64,000 nt of DNA from Chryseobacterium sp. (GTDB taxonomy: Bacteria; Bacteroidota; Bacteroidia; Flavobacteriales; Weeksellaceae), in contig JAITUA010000015.1 in NCBI GenBank assembly GCA_031286615.1, positions 558,001 to 622,000 on the forward strand, read 5' to 3'. Of the stretch, positions 22,698 through 30,314 are shown in pieces; position 1 is the first letter of the stretch, and the number at the start of each line of letters is the position of its first letter. The position numbers and the translations under genes were made by a program. The notes below the pieces were generated by a model. It was not told where the DNA came from. It saw nothing but the letters and a program-made list of their open reading frames with translations, and did no database searches.

Positions 22698-23768
22698 ATG
22701 ATAATTCAAAAAACTGAAAACTCCAGAATTTCTACATTTGACCCTAACGATTTTTCATTTGGTGGTACTTTCATAGATCATATGATTATATGTGAGTATG
22801 AAGATGGGAAATGGGGTGATGTAAAATTAGTTCCTTACGGTCCGATTCCATTTACACCTGCTATGATGGGAGTAAACTATGGACAAGCTTGTTTTGAAGG
22901 TATGAAAGCCTATAAAGACAAAGACGGGCAGGTTTTCCTTTTCAGGCCTGAAAAGAATTTTGAACGTATCAATAAGTCAGCAAAGCGTCTTGCTATGCCT
23001 GAAGTGACTGAAGAAATGTTTTTAGACGGGTTAAAAGCTTTAGTAGATATAGACAGAGAGTGGATTCCTCAGGGGGAGGGAATGTCTCTTTATATCAGAC
23101 CATTGATTTTTGCTACAGAGGAAGCTTTGAAAGCAAGAGTATCTAATAAATATATGTTTGCTATCGTTGCAACACCAGCGAAGAGCTATTATTCTGAGCC
23201 GGTATCTGTAAAGATCTCTGATCACTATTCAAGAGCTGCAAACGGAGGAGTAGGTTCTGCAAAAGCTGCAGGTAACTACGCTGCTTCTTTCTATCCTACG
23301 CAATTAGCGATCGAAGAAGGATATGAGCAAATCATCTGGACGGATGATGCTACTCACGAATATTTTGAAGAAAGTGGTACAATGAACGTATTTGTAAGAA
23401 TCAACGATACAATCTTTACACCTCCAACTTCTGAAAAAATCCTTGACGGAGTAACAAGAGACAGCTTCATTCAGTTAGCTAAGAAAAGAGGAATTGAAGT
23501 GAAAATAGAACCAATTCCTGTGAAAACAGTTATTGAAGCGCTGAAGAATGGCTCTCTTAAAGAAGTGTGGGGAGTAGGTACAGCTGTTGTTACTACTCAG
23601 TTCCAGGCTTTAGGATATGAAGGTGAAAAACTTGAGCTTCCAAGATTATCTGACGAAGAAAGCTTTGCTGCTATTCTTAAGAAAGACTTGGTAGACCTGC
23701 AGAATAATCTTTCCGAAGATCCTTTCGGATGGAGAGTTGTGGTAGATCACGCTTTAGAAACAGTTTAA
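22698..23768 (+). CDS. ilvE: branched-chain amino acid aminotransferase
   Basis: A 356-residue PLP enzyme of fold class IV that catalyses the last step of Val, Leu and Ile synthesis with glutamate as donor. Family segments are GPIPFTPAMMGVNYGQACFEGMKAY, FRPEKNFERINKSAKRLAMP, YIRPLIFATE, GSAKAAGNYAASF (Schiff-base Lys region), EESGTMNVFV and LDGVTRDS. The gene is monocistronic, closed by a terminator at 23792. Its upstream region contains TAAATTTG at 22665, matching the -7 element, but I see no good -33 element. Confidence 0.95.
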   Translation: MIIQKTENSRISTFDPNDFSFGGTFIDHMIICEYEDGKWGDVKLVPYGPIPFTPAMMGVNYGQACFEGMKAYKDKDGQVFLFRPEKNFERINKSAKRLAMPEVTEEMFLDGLKALVDIDREWIPQGEGMSLYIRPLIFATEEALKARVSNKYMFAIVATPAKSYYSEPVSVKISDHYSRAANGGVGSAKAAGNYAASFYPTQLAIEEGYEQIIWTDDATHEYFEESGTMNVFVRINDTIFTPPTSEKILDGVTRDSFIQLAKKRGIEVKIEPIPVKTVIEALKNGSLKEVWGVGTAVVTTQFQALGYEGEKLELPRLSDEESFAAILKKDLVDLQNNLSEDPFGWRVVVDHALETV

Positions 23769-23791
23769 TATTTTTTTTAATAAACTATATA

Positions 23792-23818
23792 AAAGTCGGG
23801 TTTTTCCCGGCTTTTTTT
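23792..23818 (+). terminator. rho-independent terminator after ilvE
   Basis: AAGTCGGG/CCCGGCTT stem (one G-T pair) with a T loop and a T7 tail, 23 bases after the ilvE stop. Confidence 0.82.
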
Positions 23819-23935
23819 GTATTTATGTAATCGTATAAAATGTATTGAATGACTTTTAATGAGAGGATTCAGCCAGTTGCTTTGTTTTATTAGTAGATGG
23901 ATACATTTTTACATTCACATATTTCTGGGTCAAGT

Positions 23936-23967
23936 TTTGTAATTGATTCGCGAAATGTGTATTTTCG
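23936..23967 (+). promoter_or_regulatory. promoter of gldI
   Basis: TTTG at 23936-23939, 20 bases, TATTTTCG at 23960-23967. One mismatch to the Bacteroidetes TTTG-N20-TAnnTTTG consensus. The predicted leader to the ATG at 23977 is very short. Confidence 0.55.
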
Positions 23968-23976
23968 CAAAAGTTT

Positions 23977-24489
23977 ATGAAAAAAATACTCTTCATATCA
24001 GCCATAAGCCTGTTGAGCTGCAACAGAAATACACAGACGGCCCATCCTCCGGTAGGCGGTGTTTTAAGCCAAAAAGATCTGGATGTTTCTAAAAACAGGA
24101 TGAAAAATCTGAATGCCATAGAAAGAGGCCAGATTCAGGATTGGATCAATGGCCAGTCTGTGAAATTTTATCCTACGCAGCTTAATTACTGGGTAACGGC
24201 TGAAGGCTATGATCAGAGAGAAAGGAGAAAAGATGAAACTTTGATTTCTTATTCTTATGATCTGTATGATTTTGACCAAACTAAAATCTACGACCAGTCT
24301 TTTGAGAGAAGAGATGCCAGATTCGGGCACTTTGATGAACTGAGGGCAGTGGAGAACGCTTTGCGTTTTATACATGATGGAGAGGAAGTGACGCTTTTGG
24401 TGCCGTCTTCTTTGGCTTACGGAACTTTCGGAGACGAAAAGAAAATAGATAACGACATTCCATTAATCATAAAATTAAAAGCTCTATAA
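23977..24489 (+). CDS. gldI: gliding-motility-associated FKBP-type isomerase lipoprotein GldI
   Basis: A 170-residue lipoprotein (MKKILFISAISLLSC) with a short FKBP-type peptidyl-prolyl isomerase domain in the C-terminal half (ISYSYDLYDFDQTKIYDQS, GEEVTLLVPSSLAYGTFGD, PLIIKLKAL). GldI is a periplasmic folding helper required for gliding and type IX secretion in Flavobacterium. It is followed after 3 bases by a second isomerase lipoprotein, so the pair forms a periplasmic folding operon. Presence of the gene does not by itself show motility. Confidence 0.85.
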   Translation: MKKILFISAISLLSCNRNTQTAHPPVGGVLSQKDLDVSKNRMKNLNAIERGQIQDWINGQSVKFYPTQLNYWVTAEGYDQRERRKDETLISYSYDLYDFDQTKIYDQSFERRDARFGHFDELRAVENALRFIHDGEEVTLLVPSSLAYGTFGDEKKIDNDIPLIIKLKAL

Positions 24490-24492
24490 TAA

Positions 24493-25608
24493 ATGAAATT
24501 GTTTAACAAGAATATAATTCTGGCAGCGGCAAGTATCTCGCTGATGAGTTGTACCCCAATTTATAAAAAAATGAACGTAGACAAAGAAACTTACGAAGGT
24601 CTTAATGACGGGCTTTATGCCAATCTTCAAACTACAAAAGGTAACTTAATTGTAAAATTTGAGGACAAGAAAGCACCAGTAACTGTGGCCAACTTTATTG
24701 GTCTTGCAGAAGGGAAAATCGACAACAAAGCTAAGGCTAAGGGAGTTCCTTATTATGACGGAACTATTTTCCACAGAGTAATCAAAGATTTCATGATCCA
24801 GGGAGGAGATCCTCAGGGAACTGGAGCAGGGGATCCGGGATATAAATTCGAGGATGAAAGAAATGATCTTAAACATACAGGAAAAGGTATTCTTTCTATG
24901 GCAAACTCAGGGCCTAATACAAACGGTTCTCAGTTTTTCATCACTGAAGTAGCTACACCTTGGTTAGATGGAAGACACACGATCTTCGGAAAAGTGGTAA
25001 AAGGAAATGATGTAATTGATGCTATTGCTAATGTTGAAAAAGGAGCTCAGGATAAGCCTAAAACAGATATCGTTCTGGAAAAAGTTTCTGTTTTCAGTAA
25101 AGGTGACGAGTATAAGCACTACGATGCAGCTAAAACTTTCAACGAAGGAAAAGCAAAGATTGCAGAAAACAATAAGGCTTTTTTAGCTAAAGAAGAAGCT
25201 GAAAAGAAGAAAAGAGAAGAAGAATTCAAAGCTAACCAGGAAAAATTAGTTGAAAATCTAAAAGCTGGTATGCAAAAAACTGAATCAGGTCTTTACTATA
25301 AAATTACAAAAACAGTTGACGGTAAAGCTCCAAAAGCTGGTGATAATGTATCTGTACACTATGCAGGTAAATTAGTAGACGGAACGGAGTTTGATTCTTC
25401 ATTCAAAAGAAATGAGCCGATCGAAATTCCAATCGGTATGGGAAGAGTAATCAAAGGATGGGATGAAGGTATCCTATTGTTGAAAGAAGGTGAAACTGCT
25501 ACATTATTGATCCCGCCGGCAATGGCTTACGGAGAAAGAGGAGCAGGAGGAGTGATCCCGCCAAACTCTTGGTTAGTTTTCGATGTTGAGCTTGTAAAAG
25601 TAAAATAA
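24493..25608 (+). CDS. cyclophilin-FKBP fusion lipoprotein (peptidyl-prolyl isomerase)
   Basis: A 371-residue lipoprotein (lipobox LMSC, Cys about 20) with two unrelated isomerase folds. Residues 40-205 are a cyclophilin (FHRVIKDFMIQGGDPQGTG, GILSMANSGPNTNGSQFFIT, LDGRHTIFGKVV). Residues 260-371 are an FKBP (VSVHYAGKLVDGTEFDSSF, GRVIKGWDEGI, PPAMAYGERGAGGVIPPNS). A charged helical linker of about 50 residues joins them. The known active-site residues of both (cyclophilin Arg in FHR, FKBP Asp/Trp/Tyr) are visible. It probably catalyses proline isomerisation of outer-membrane or secreted clients, alongside GldI. Confidence 0.92.
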   Translation: MKLFNKNIILAAASISLMSCTPIYKKMNVDKETYEGLNDGLYANLQTTKGNLIVKFEDKKAPVTVANFIGLAEGKIDNKAKAKGVPYYDGTIFHRVIKDFMIQGGDPQGTGAGDPGYKFEDERNDLKHTGKGILSMANSGPNTNGSQFFITEVATPWLDGRHTIFGKVVKGNDVIDAIANVEKGAQDKPKTDIVLEKVSVFSKGDEYKHYDAAKTFNEGKAKIAENNKAFLAKEEAEKKKREEEFKANQEKLVENLKAGMQKTESGLYYKITKTVDGKAPKAGDNVSVHYAGKLVDGTEFDSSFKRNEPIEIPIGMGRVIKGWDEGILLLKEGETATLLIPPAMAYGERGAGGVIPPNSWLVFDVELVKVK

Positions 25609-25628
25609 TTGAATCTTTTTAAGATATG

Positions 25629-25656
25629 AAAACCGTTCCGGAAGGAGCGGTTTTTT
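25629..25656 (+). terminator. rho-independent terminator
   Basis: AACCGTTCC/GGAGCGGTT stem and T6 tail, just after the fusion isomerase gene. Confidence 0.82.
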
Positions 25657-25745
25657 GTTTTTATAAATACCGTAGAAATACGGATTTCGGTAAATGTCAA
25701 TTACTTCTATCTTTACCCAACACTTATAAGAAACAAAATAAAAAT

Positions 25746-25967
25746 ATGTTTGATCTGAATTACGACCTCATAAAAAAAGAAATTGAGTCAGAAATGTGTG
25801 AAGAACACGGTCTGCATCCGGAATTGATTAAAACAGATGAAGGCTTCGGGATAAAAGCCTGTTGTGAACCTTTCAGAGAAAAGATGGTTGAAAAATCCGG
25901 AAATATGATCGAAGAAGAAACCAAAAAGATCCTTGATGAAATGATGAAGGATCTTTTTAAAGAATAA
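25746..25967 (+). CDS. small cytosolic protein of unknown function
   Basis: 73 residues from the ATG at 25746. A longer frame from 25626 would read through the upstream terminator and is rejected. The protein is acidic and helical with no signal or membrane segment. It has Cys at MCEEHGLHP and CCEPF and an amphipathic C-terminal helix (MIEEETKKILDEMMKDLFKE). The C-x2-H and CC arrangement might bind metal, but no family was recognised. Codon use resembles its neighbours and a terminator-like hairpin follows. Confidence 0.7.
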   Translation: MFDLNYDLIKKEIESEMCEEHGLHPELIKTDEGFGIKACCEPFREKMVEKSGNMIEEETKKILDEMMKDLFKE

Positions 25968-26001
25968 GTTTTTACGATGTTAAGATAACTTTGTTATCGC
26001 G

Positions 26002-26027
26002 AGCTGCTCCGGAGGGGTAGCTTTTTT
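26002..26027 (+). terminator. probable terminator
   Basis: AGCTGC...GTAGCT stem with a C/G-rich loop and T6 tail, 35 bases after the small protein gene. Confidence 0.6.
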
Positions 26028-26085
26028 GTTGGACAGATTATAAGGATCATTAATTATAAAATAAGTCTGGTTTTAATTATACAAA

Positions 26086-26116
26086 TAAAAAACCGCCCCA
26101 AACAGGACGGTTTTTT
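26086..26116. terminator. bidirectional terminator
   Basis: AAAAAACCGCCC...GGACGGTTTTTT stem-loop. It stands just downstream of the minus-strand 26144 gene and opposite the plus-strand genes. Confidence 0.75.
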
Positions 26117-26143
26117 CAGTAAAAATTAATTGAAAGTTATATT

Positions 26144-26377
26144 TTAATATCTTTTCTTCATACCTGTTCCGGTTAAAGAACTGATGAATACAAGGCCAAA
26201 GCCGATATAAGCAGCAAATGCCGTCAGATATATAATTAAGCTGTTTAAGCTTGGTTTTAAGGCGTATACCAATACAGAAAAGGCAGCAAAACTTAGCACG
26301 AGCAGTACGCTCCAGATATTCATTTTTGCAGCATCTTCATTTCTCTTAAAAATCATTTCAAAAAAGTCTCTCATCAT
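26144..26377 (-). CDS. small two-helix membrane protein
   Basis: 77 residues. A basic/acidic N-terminus (MMRDFFEMIFKRNEDAAK) precedes two predicted membrane helices (about 20-41 and 46-68) and a short basic tail (GMKKRY). No enzymatic motif or named family was recognised. It has its own terminator (26086-26116) and a 598-base gene-free upstream region, so it is monocistronic. It could be an assembly or stress membrane protein, but nothing in the sequence selects a function. Confidence 0.65.
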   Translation of the reverse strand: MMRDFFEMIFKRNEDAAKMNIWSVLLVLSFAAFSVLVYALKPSLNSLIIYLTAFAAYIGFGLVFISSLTGTGMKKRY

Positions 26378-26975
26378 TACTTACATTTTAAGGGTTATAC
26401 ATTAATTAATATGATAAAGGCGCACTCATCACGGTAAAAAGAATAAATTCCTTTACAGGGCTAAGGTTCACGATGACTTTGCCATTTATTTATATCGTAA
26501 TACCGGGCTAAAAGTCCGGGATATTCTTGTTTTTTTGAATCAATAAATGATTCCTGGTTATTGTGATACCAGTGAGATACGGGATGCAAAATTGCAGTGA
26601 AAAATCAACGGGGGTTAATTAATCACGAACCCGTATCTGGTACGGCATCGTAGAAAAAAAAGGATTCATATGCTAGATATGAATTTGAATCAGTGGAAAA
26701 ACTGAAAATCCACAGAAAACCTTTTTTCTCATCCTTAGTGTTTTTTTAATTTTTTCTCATTATCTTACATGCTAATATCATGCCAAAGTAAAAGTTTTGC
26801 GATTAACACTTTGTTTCAGGGGATTGATGAAGCTCCTGATAAAACGTGTTTTCATCTATTATTTCCTTAAACAAAGAAAAATTTTCTGTTTTTAAGGTTG
26901 GGTTGCTTGATACAAAGAAAATATTACGGCGCAATTATTTTTTTATATTTAAAATACTTTAGAATTGTTTAGAAA
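26378..26975. other. gene-free spacer of about 600 bases
   Basis: No reading frame here has coding character. It contains an imperfect hairpin ACCGGGCTAAAAGTCCGGG at 26512-26530, related to the dispersed element at 38106, and AT-rich upstream DNA for the divergent genes. No tRNA, riboswitch or insertion sequence was recognised. Confidence 0.5.
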
Positions 26976-27494
26976 ATGAACCGGGAAGATTTAAAAGACA
27001 ACATCAATATTTGTATAGCCAATCTTTTGCAGTTGGCGAAAATCTATTGTTGTAATACCATTTCCCCCAACCTGTTTTATATTCTGTCTGATTTTAATGA
27101 ATTTGAAGGAAAAAACTTCACTGAACAACGAATGTCCCGGAATAGGATAAATAATTCAAAGACCTTACTTACTTTGGATTCGGCAGTGGAAATTTTACAA
27201 AAAGAGTTTAATGATCTTTATGATGTTACTCTATATATTTTCCAAGCAAATAGAAAAGAGACAATAATAGAAATTCAATATTACAGAAAATCAAATTTTG
27301 ATGCTGATTACTTAGCCGTAGTAAAAGATAATCCACCGATGTTTCATTCTAAAGTTCCAATGCCTGTCTACGCATGGGAAGGAAGAAAGTTTGATATCAA
27401 TTGGGAATCGGGAGGAGGAATAGACCATGTTTGGAAAAACTTTTTGTGGAGAAATTTTTTGTATAAGCGTAAAATTAAAAATCTCAAAAGATAA
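26976..27494 (+). CDS. hypothetical protein
   Basis: A 172-residue soluble protein with no signal peptide. Residues 1-90 are helical (NINICIANLLQLAKIYCCN). The second half looks alpha/beta (VTLYIFQANRKETIIEIQYY, then MPVYAWEGRKFDINWESGGG) and the C-terminus is basic (LYKRKIKNLKR). I do not recognise the family. It is isolated between a long spacer and a dispersed repeat, has lower GC than the neighbouring core genes, and may be a recent arrival or a strain-specific gene. Confidence 0.55.
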   Translation: MNREDLKDNINICIANLLQLAKIYCCNTISPNLFYILSDFNEFEGKNFTEQRMSRNRINNSKTLLTLDSAVEILQKEFNDLYDVTLYIFQANRKETIIEIQYYRKSNFDADYLAVVKDNPPMFHSKVPMPVYAWEGRKFDINWESGGGIDHVWKNFLWRNFLYKRKIKNLKR

Positions 27495-27516
27495 TTTTAT
27501 GCCATAAGAAATTAAT

Positions 27517-27538
27517 ATAGCCCGTTCCTATTGAAATA
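27517..27538 (-). repeat. dispersed repeat unit
   Basis: TATAGCCCGTTCCTATTGAA is the reverse complement of the start of the element at 38094-38117 (TTCAATAGGAACGGGCT). Confidence 0.5.
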
Positions 27539-27560
27539 ATAAAAAGCCTCTAAAAAACAA

Positions 27561-27586
27561 AAACCGCCTCTAAAGACGGTTTTTTA
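27561..27586. terminator. terminator of the three-peptidase operon
   Basis: AAACCGCCTCTAAAGACGGTTT hairpin with flanking A and T runs, 7 bases past the stop of the minus-strand 27593 gene. Confidence 0.75.
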
Positions 27587-27592
27587 TATTTG

Positions 27593-28951
27593 TTACCAGT
27601 TTTTATCAATCAAGTAGATAATCTGTGTTAAAGCGGTAGCACCTAATAAAAGCTCTCTTCGGTTCACCTTTTCAAAAGTATCTTCTTCCGTGTGGTGAAT
27701 ATCGAAATAGCGTTGAGAATCTGGCATCAATTCAGCGGCAGGAATTCCCATGTCATGAAGCGGGTAGAGATCTGTTCCGGAAAACCGTTCTTCAAAATTA
27801 TATACTCCGTAAGGAAGGAATAGGTTTGACCAGCCTTTGATCTGATTTCTTTTGGCATCATCCATATCCAGGGCAATTCCTCTCGGTGCGAAACCTCCGG
27901 CATCTGTTTCTATCGCAAAAAGATGTTTTTCATTCTTTTCTTTTACCGTTTTACCGTATTGAATTCCGCCTTTTACTCCGTTTTCTTCATTGGCAAAGCA
28001 AACCACTCTGATGGTATGGTTATTTTGTATTCCCAGCTTTTTAAAAGTTCTCAAAACTTCAATGCTTTGAACAATTCCGGCTCCGTCATCATGGGCGCCT
28101 TCACCTACATCCCAGGAATCAAGGTGTCCTCCAACAACAATAACGCTCTGGTCTTTTTTGCCGGTAATTTCCCCGATTACAGAATAGGAAAGCTTTTCAC
28201 CTTTCATTCCACAGTTGGAGTTAAGTTTAGCGTTGATTTTCTCTTTTTTCAGTAAAGCTTCCAATTCATCTGCTGTTGTACTTCCGATAGCTACAGCTGG
28301 TATTTTGGAGACTTTGTCTTCGTAGCGCATAGCTCCGGTGTGTGGGACATCATCAAAAGCAGAAGACAGAGATCTTACGATGGCAAATTTACCTCCTTTT
28401 TTAGCAGTTAAAGAAGCTGCTGTTGTTCTGTATTTTGCAGCATCACCATAGGCTTTGAAAGTCTCGATAAATGACTGGCTGAAAGGATAATTGAAGAATA
28501 CAATCTTATCTTTTACCTTTTCAGCTGGAAGTTTGTTATATTCTTCCATAGATTTTACCATGATAATTTCCCCTGAAATATCTTTTCCTCCGGTTCCTTC
28601 AGAATTTCCGAGGGAAAGCATTTTAAGACTTTTCCATTTTCCGTTAGCGGACTGGATGTGCAGAGATTCTTTTCCTCTTTCCCATACCGGTATCATGACT
28701 TCCTGAAGCCATACTTTATCGGCTCCGGCATCACGAAGTTTCTGTTCTGCCCATTTTACAGACTTTTCATAGGCTTCTGATCCACTTAATCTGTGACCTA
28801 TGTTTTTTGTAAGCTCTCTCAGCTCAGTATATCCTTTTCCATTATTCAGGATTTCTGTGGAAATTTTTCTGAACTGGATAGAATCTTCTTTAGACTGGCC
28901 AAAAGCAGCCATTCCAAAAAGGAATAATGAAGTTCCTAATATCTTTTTCAT
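27593..28951 (-). CDS. secreted M28-type metallopeptidase (tandem copy 3)
   Basis: A 452-residue protein with a signal peptide (MKKILGTSLFLFGMAAFGQ). The M28 zinc aminopeptidase/carboxypeptidase Q-like fold has a full set of site motifs: GGHLDSWD (His and Asp), GAHDDGAG (bridging Asp), CFANEENG (catalytic and ligand Glu), IETDAGG (Asp) and FDIHHTEED (His). A PA domain is inserted at about 130-250. It presumably frees amino acids from peptides in the periplasm or outside the cell. It is the last gene of three tandem paralogues on the minus strand and is 3 bases from the preceding one, with which it shares most residues. Confidence 0.9.
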   Translation of the reverse strand: MKKILGTSLFLFGMAAFGQSKEDSIQFRKISTEILNNGKGYTELRELTKNIGHRLSGSEAYEKSVKWAEQKLRDAGADKVWLQEVMIPVWERGKESLHIQSANGKWKSLKMLSLGNSEGTGGKDISGEIIMVKSMEEYNKLPAEKVKDKIVFFNYPFSQSFIETFKAYGDAAKYRTTAASLTAKKGGKFAIVRSLSSAFDDVPHTGAMRYEDKVSKIPAVAIGSTTADELEALLKKEKINAKLNSNCGMKGEKLSYSVIGEITGKKDQSVIVVGGHLDSWDVGEGAHDDGAGIVQSIEVLRTFKKLGIQNNHTIRVVCFANEENGVKGGIQYGKTVKEKNEKHLFAIETDAGGFAPRGIALDMDDAKRNQIKGWSNLFLPYGVYNFEERFSGTDLYPLHDMGIPAAELMPDSQRYFDIHHTEEDTFEKVNRRELLLGATALTQIIYLIDKNW

Positions 28952-28954
28952 TGT

Positions 28955-30313
28955 TTACCAATTTTTATCAATCATATAAATAAGTTGTGTCATTACCGCA
29001 GAACCAAGCAAAAGTTCTCTTCGGTTGACTTTTTCAAAAGTGTCTTCTTCGGTATGGTGAATATCAAAATAACGCTGCGGATCAGGAACCAGTTCAGCTG
29101 TGGGAACTCCCATCTCGTGAAGCGGAGCAATATCCGATCCGGAATATTTACCCTCGAAATTGTAAACTCCATAAGGTAAAAACAGGTTGACCCAGCTTTT
29201 GATCTGATTTCTTTGAAGATCATCCATTTCCAGAGAAATTCCCCGTGGTGAGAAGCCTCCGGCATCCGTTTCTATAGCAAAAAGATGTTTTTCATTGTTT
29301 TCTTTGGCAATTTTGCCATATTGTTTTCCGCCTTTTGTACCGTTTTCTTCGTTGGCAAAGCAGACAGCGCGGATGGTATGGTTGTTCTGTATTCCTAATT
29401 TTTTAAATGTTCTCAAGACCTCGATACTTTGCACAATTCCGGCACCATCATCGTGAGCGCCTTCACCTACATCCCAGGAATCAAGATGTCCGCCGACAAC
29501 AATAACACTTTGGTCTTTTTTACCCGTGATTTCCCCGATTACAGAATGGGAAAGCTTTTCGCCTTTCATTCCACAGTTGGAATTAAGTTTGGCTGTTACT
29601 TTCTGTTTTTTCAACAACATTTCCAGTTCATCAGCAGTAGTATTTCCGATGGTAATGGCCGGTATTTTTGAAATATTTTCATCATAGCGCATATTACCTG
29701 TGTGAGGAACATCGTCAAGAGCGGAAGAAAGAGACCGGATAATGGCGAATTTACCTCCTTTTTTAGCCGTTAATGAAGCGGTGGTTCGTCTGTAAGCACT
29801 GGCATCGCGGTAAGAAATGAAAGTCTGTACATTTCCCTGATTAAAAGGATAGTTGAAAAATACAATCTTGTCTTTTACCTTTTCAGCTGGAAGTTTATCA
29901 TATTCTTCAAGTGATTTTACCATAATGATATCACCTGAAATATCTTTTCCTCCTGTGCCTTCGGAATTTCCGAGAGAAAGCATTTTAATGTTTTTCCATT
30001 TTCCGTTTGAAGTCTGGATATGCAGAGACTCTTTTCCTCTTACCCATACCGGGATCATGACATCCTGAAGCCATACTTTATCGGCTCCGGCATCACGAAG
30101 TTTCTGTGCGGCCCATTGTACTGATCTTTCATAGGCTTCAGATCCGCTTAAACGGTTGCCTATCGTTTTGGTAAGCTCTCTCAGTTCATTGTATCCTTTG
30201 CCGTTGTTCAGAATTTCTGTGGAAATCTTTTTGAATTGGATAGAATCTTCTTTAGCCTGACCAAAAACAGTCATTCCAAAAAGCAATAATGAAGTTCCTA
30301 ATATCTTTTTCAT
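28955..30313 (-). CDS. secreted M28-type metallopeptidase (tandem copy 2)
   Basis: 452 residues from the ATG at 30313. An upstream ATG at 30331 overlaps the preceding gene and spoils the signal peptide (MKKILGTSLLLFGMTVFGQ), so the later start is preferred. All M28 site motifs are intact (GGHLDSWD, HDDGAG, ANEENG, ETDAGG, HHTEED). It is about as close to copy 3 as a recent duplicate, with differences concentrated in the PA-like insert and near the substrate side (YSGSDIAPLHE versus FSGTDLYPLHD). It probably has the same chemistry with a somewhat different peptide preference. Confidence 0.9.
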   Translation of the reverse strand: MKKILGTSLLLFGMTVFGQAKEDSIQFKKISTEILNNGKGYNELRELTKTIGNRLSGSEAYERSVQWAAQKLRDAGADKVWLQDVMIPVWVRGKESLHIQTSNGKWKNIKMLSLGNSEGTGGKDISGDIIMVKSLEEYDKLPAEKVKDKIVFFNYPFNQGNVQTFISYRDASAYRRTTASLTAKKGGKFAIIRSLSSALDDVPHTGNMRYDENISKIPAITIGNTTADELEMLLKKQKVTAKLNSNCGMKGEKLSHSVIGEITGKKDQSVIVVGGHLDSWDVGEGAHDDGAGIVQSIEVLRTFKKLGIQNNHTIRAVCFANEENGTKGGKQYGKIAKENNEKHLFAIETDAGGFSPRGISLEMDDLQRNQIKSWVNLFLPYGVYNFEGKYSGSDIAPLHEMGVPTAELVPDPQRYFDIHHTEEDTFEKVNRRELLLGSAVMTQLIYMIDKNW

Positions 30314-30314
30314 A

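Noticed and set aside
25626-25745. Longer N-terminus for the small protein at 25746
   Set aside because: It would translate the terminator hairpin at 25629-25656. The ATG at 25746 gives a normal protein.
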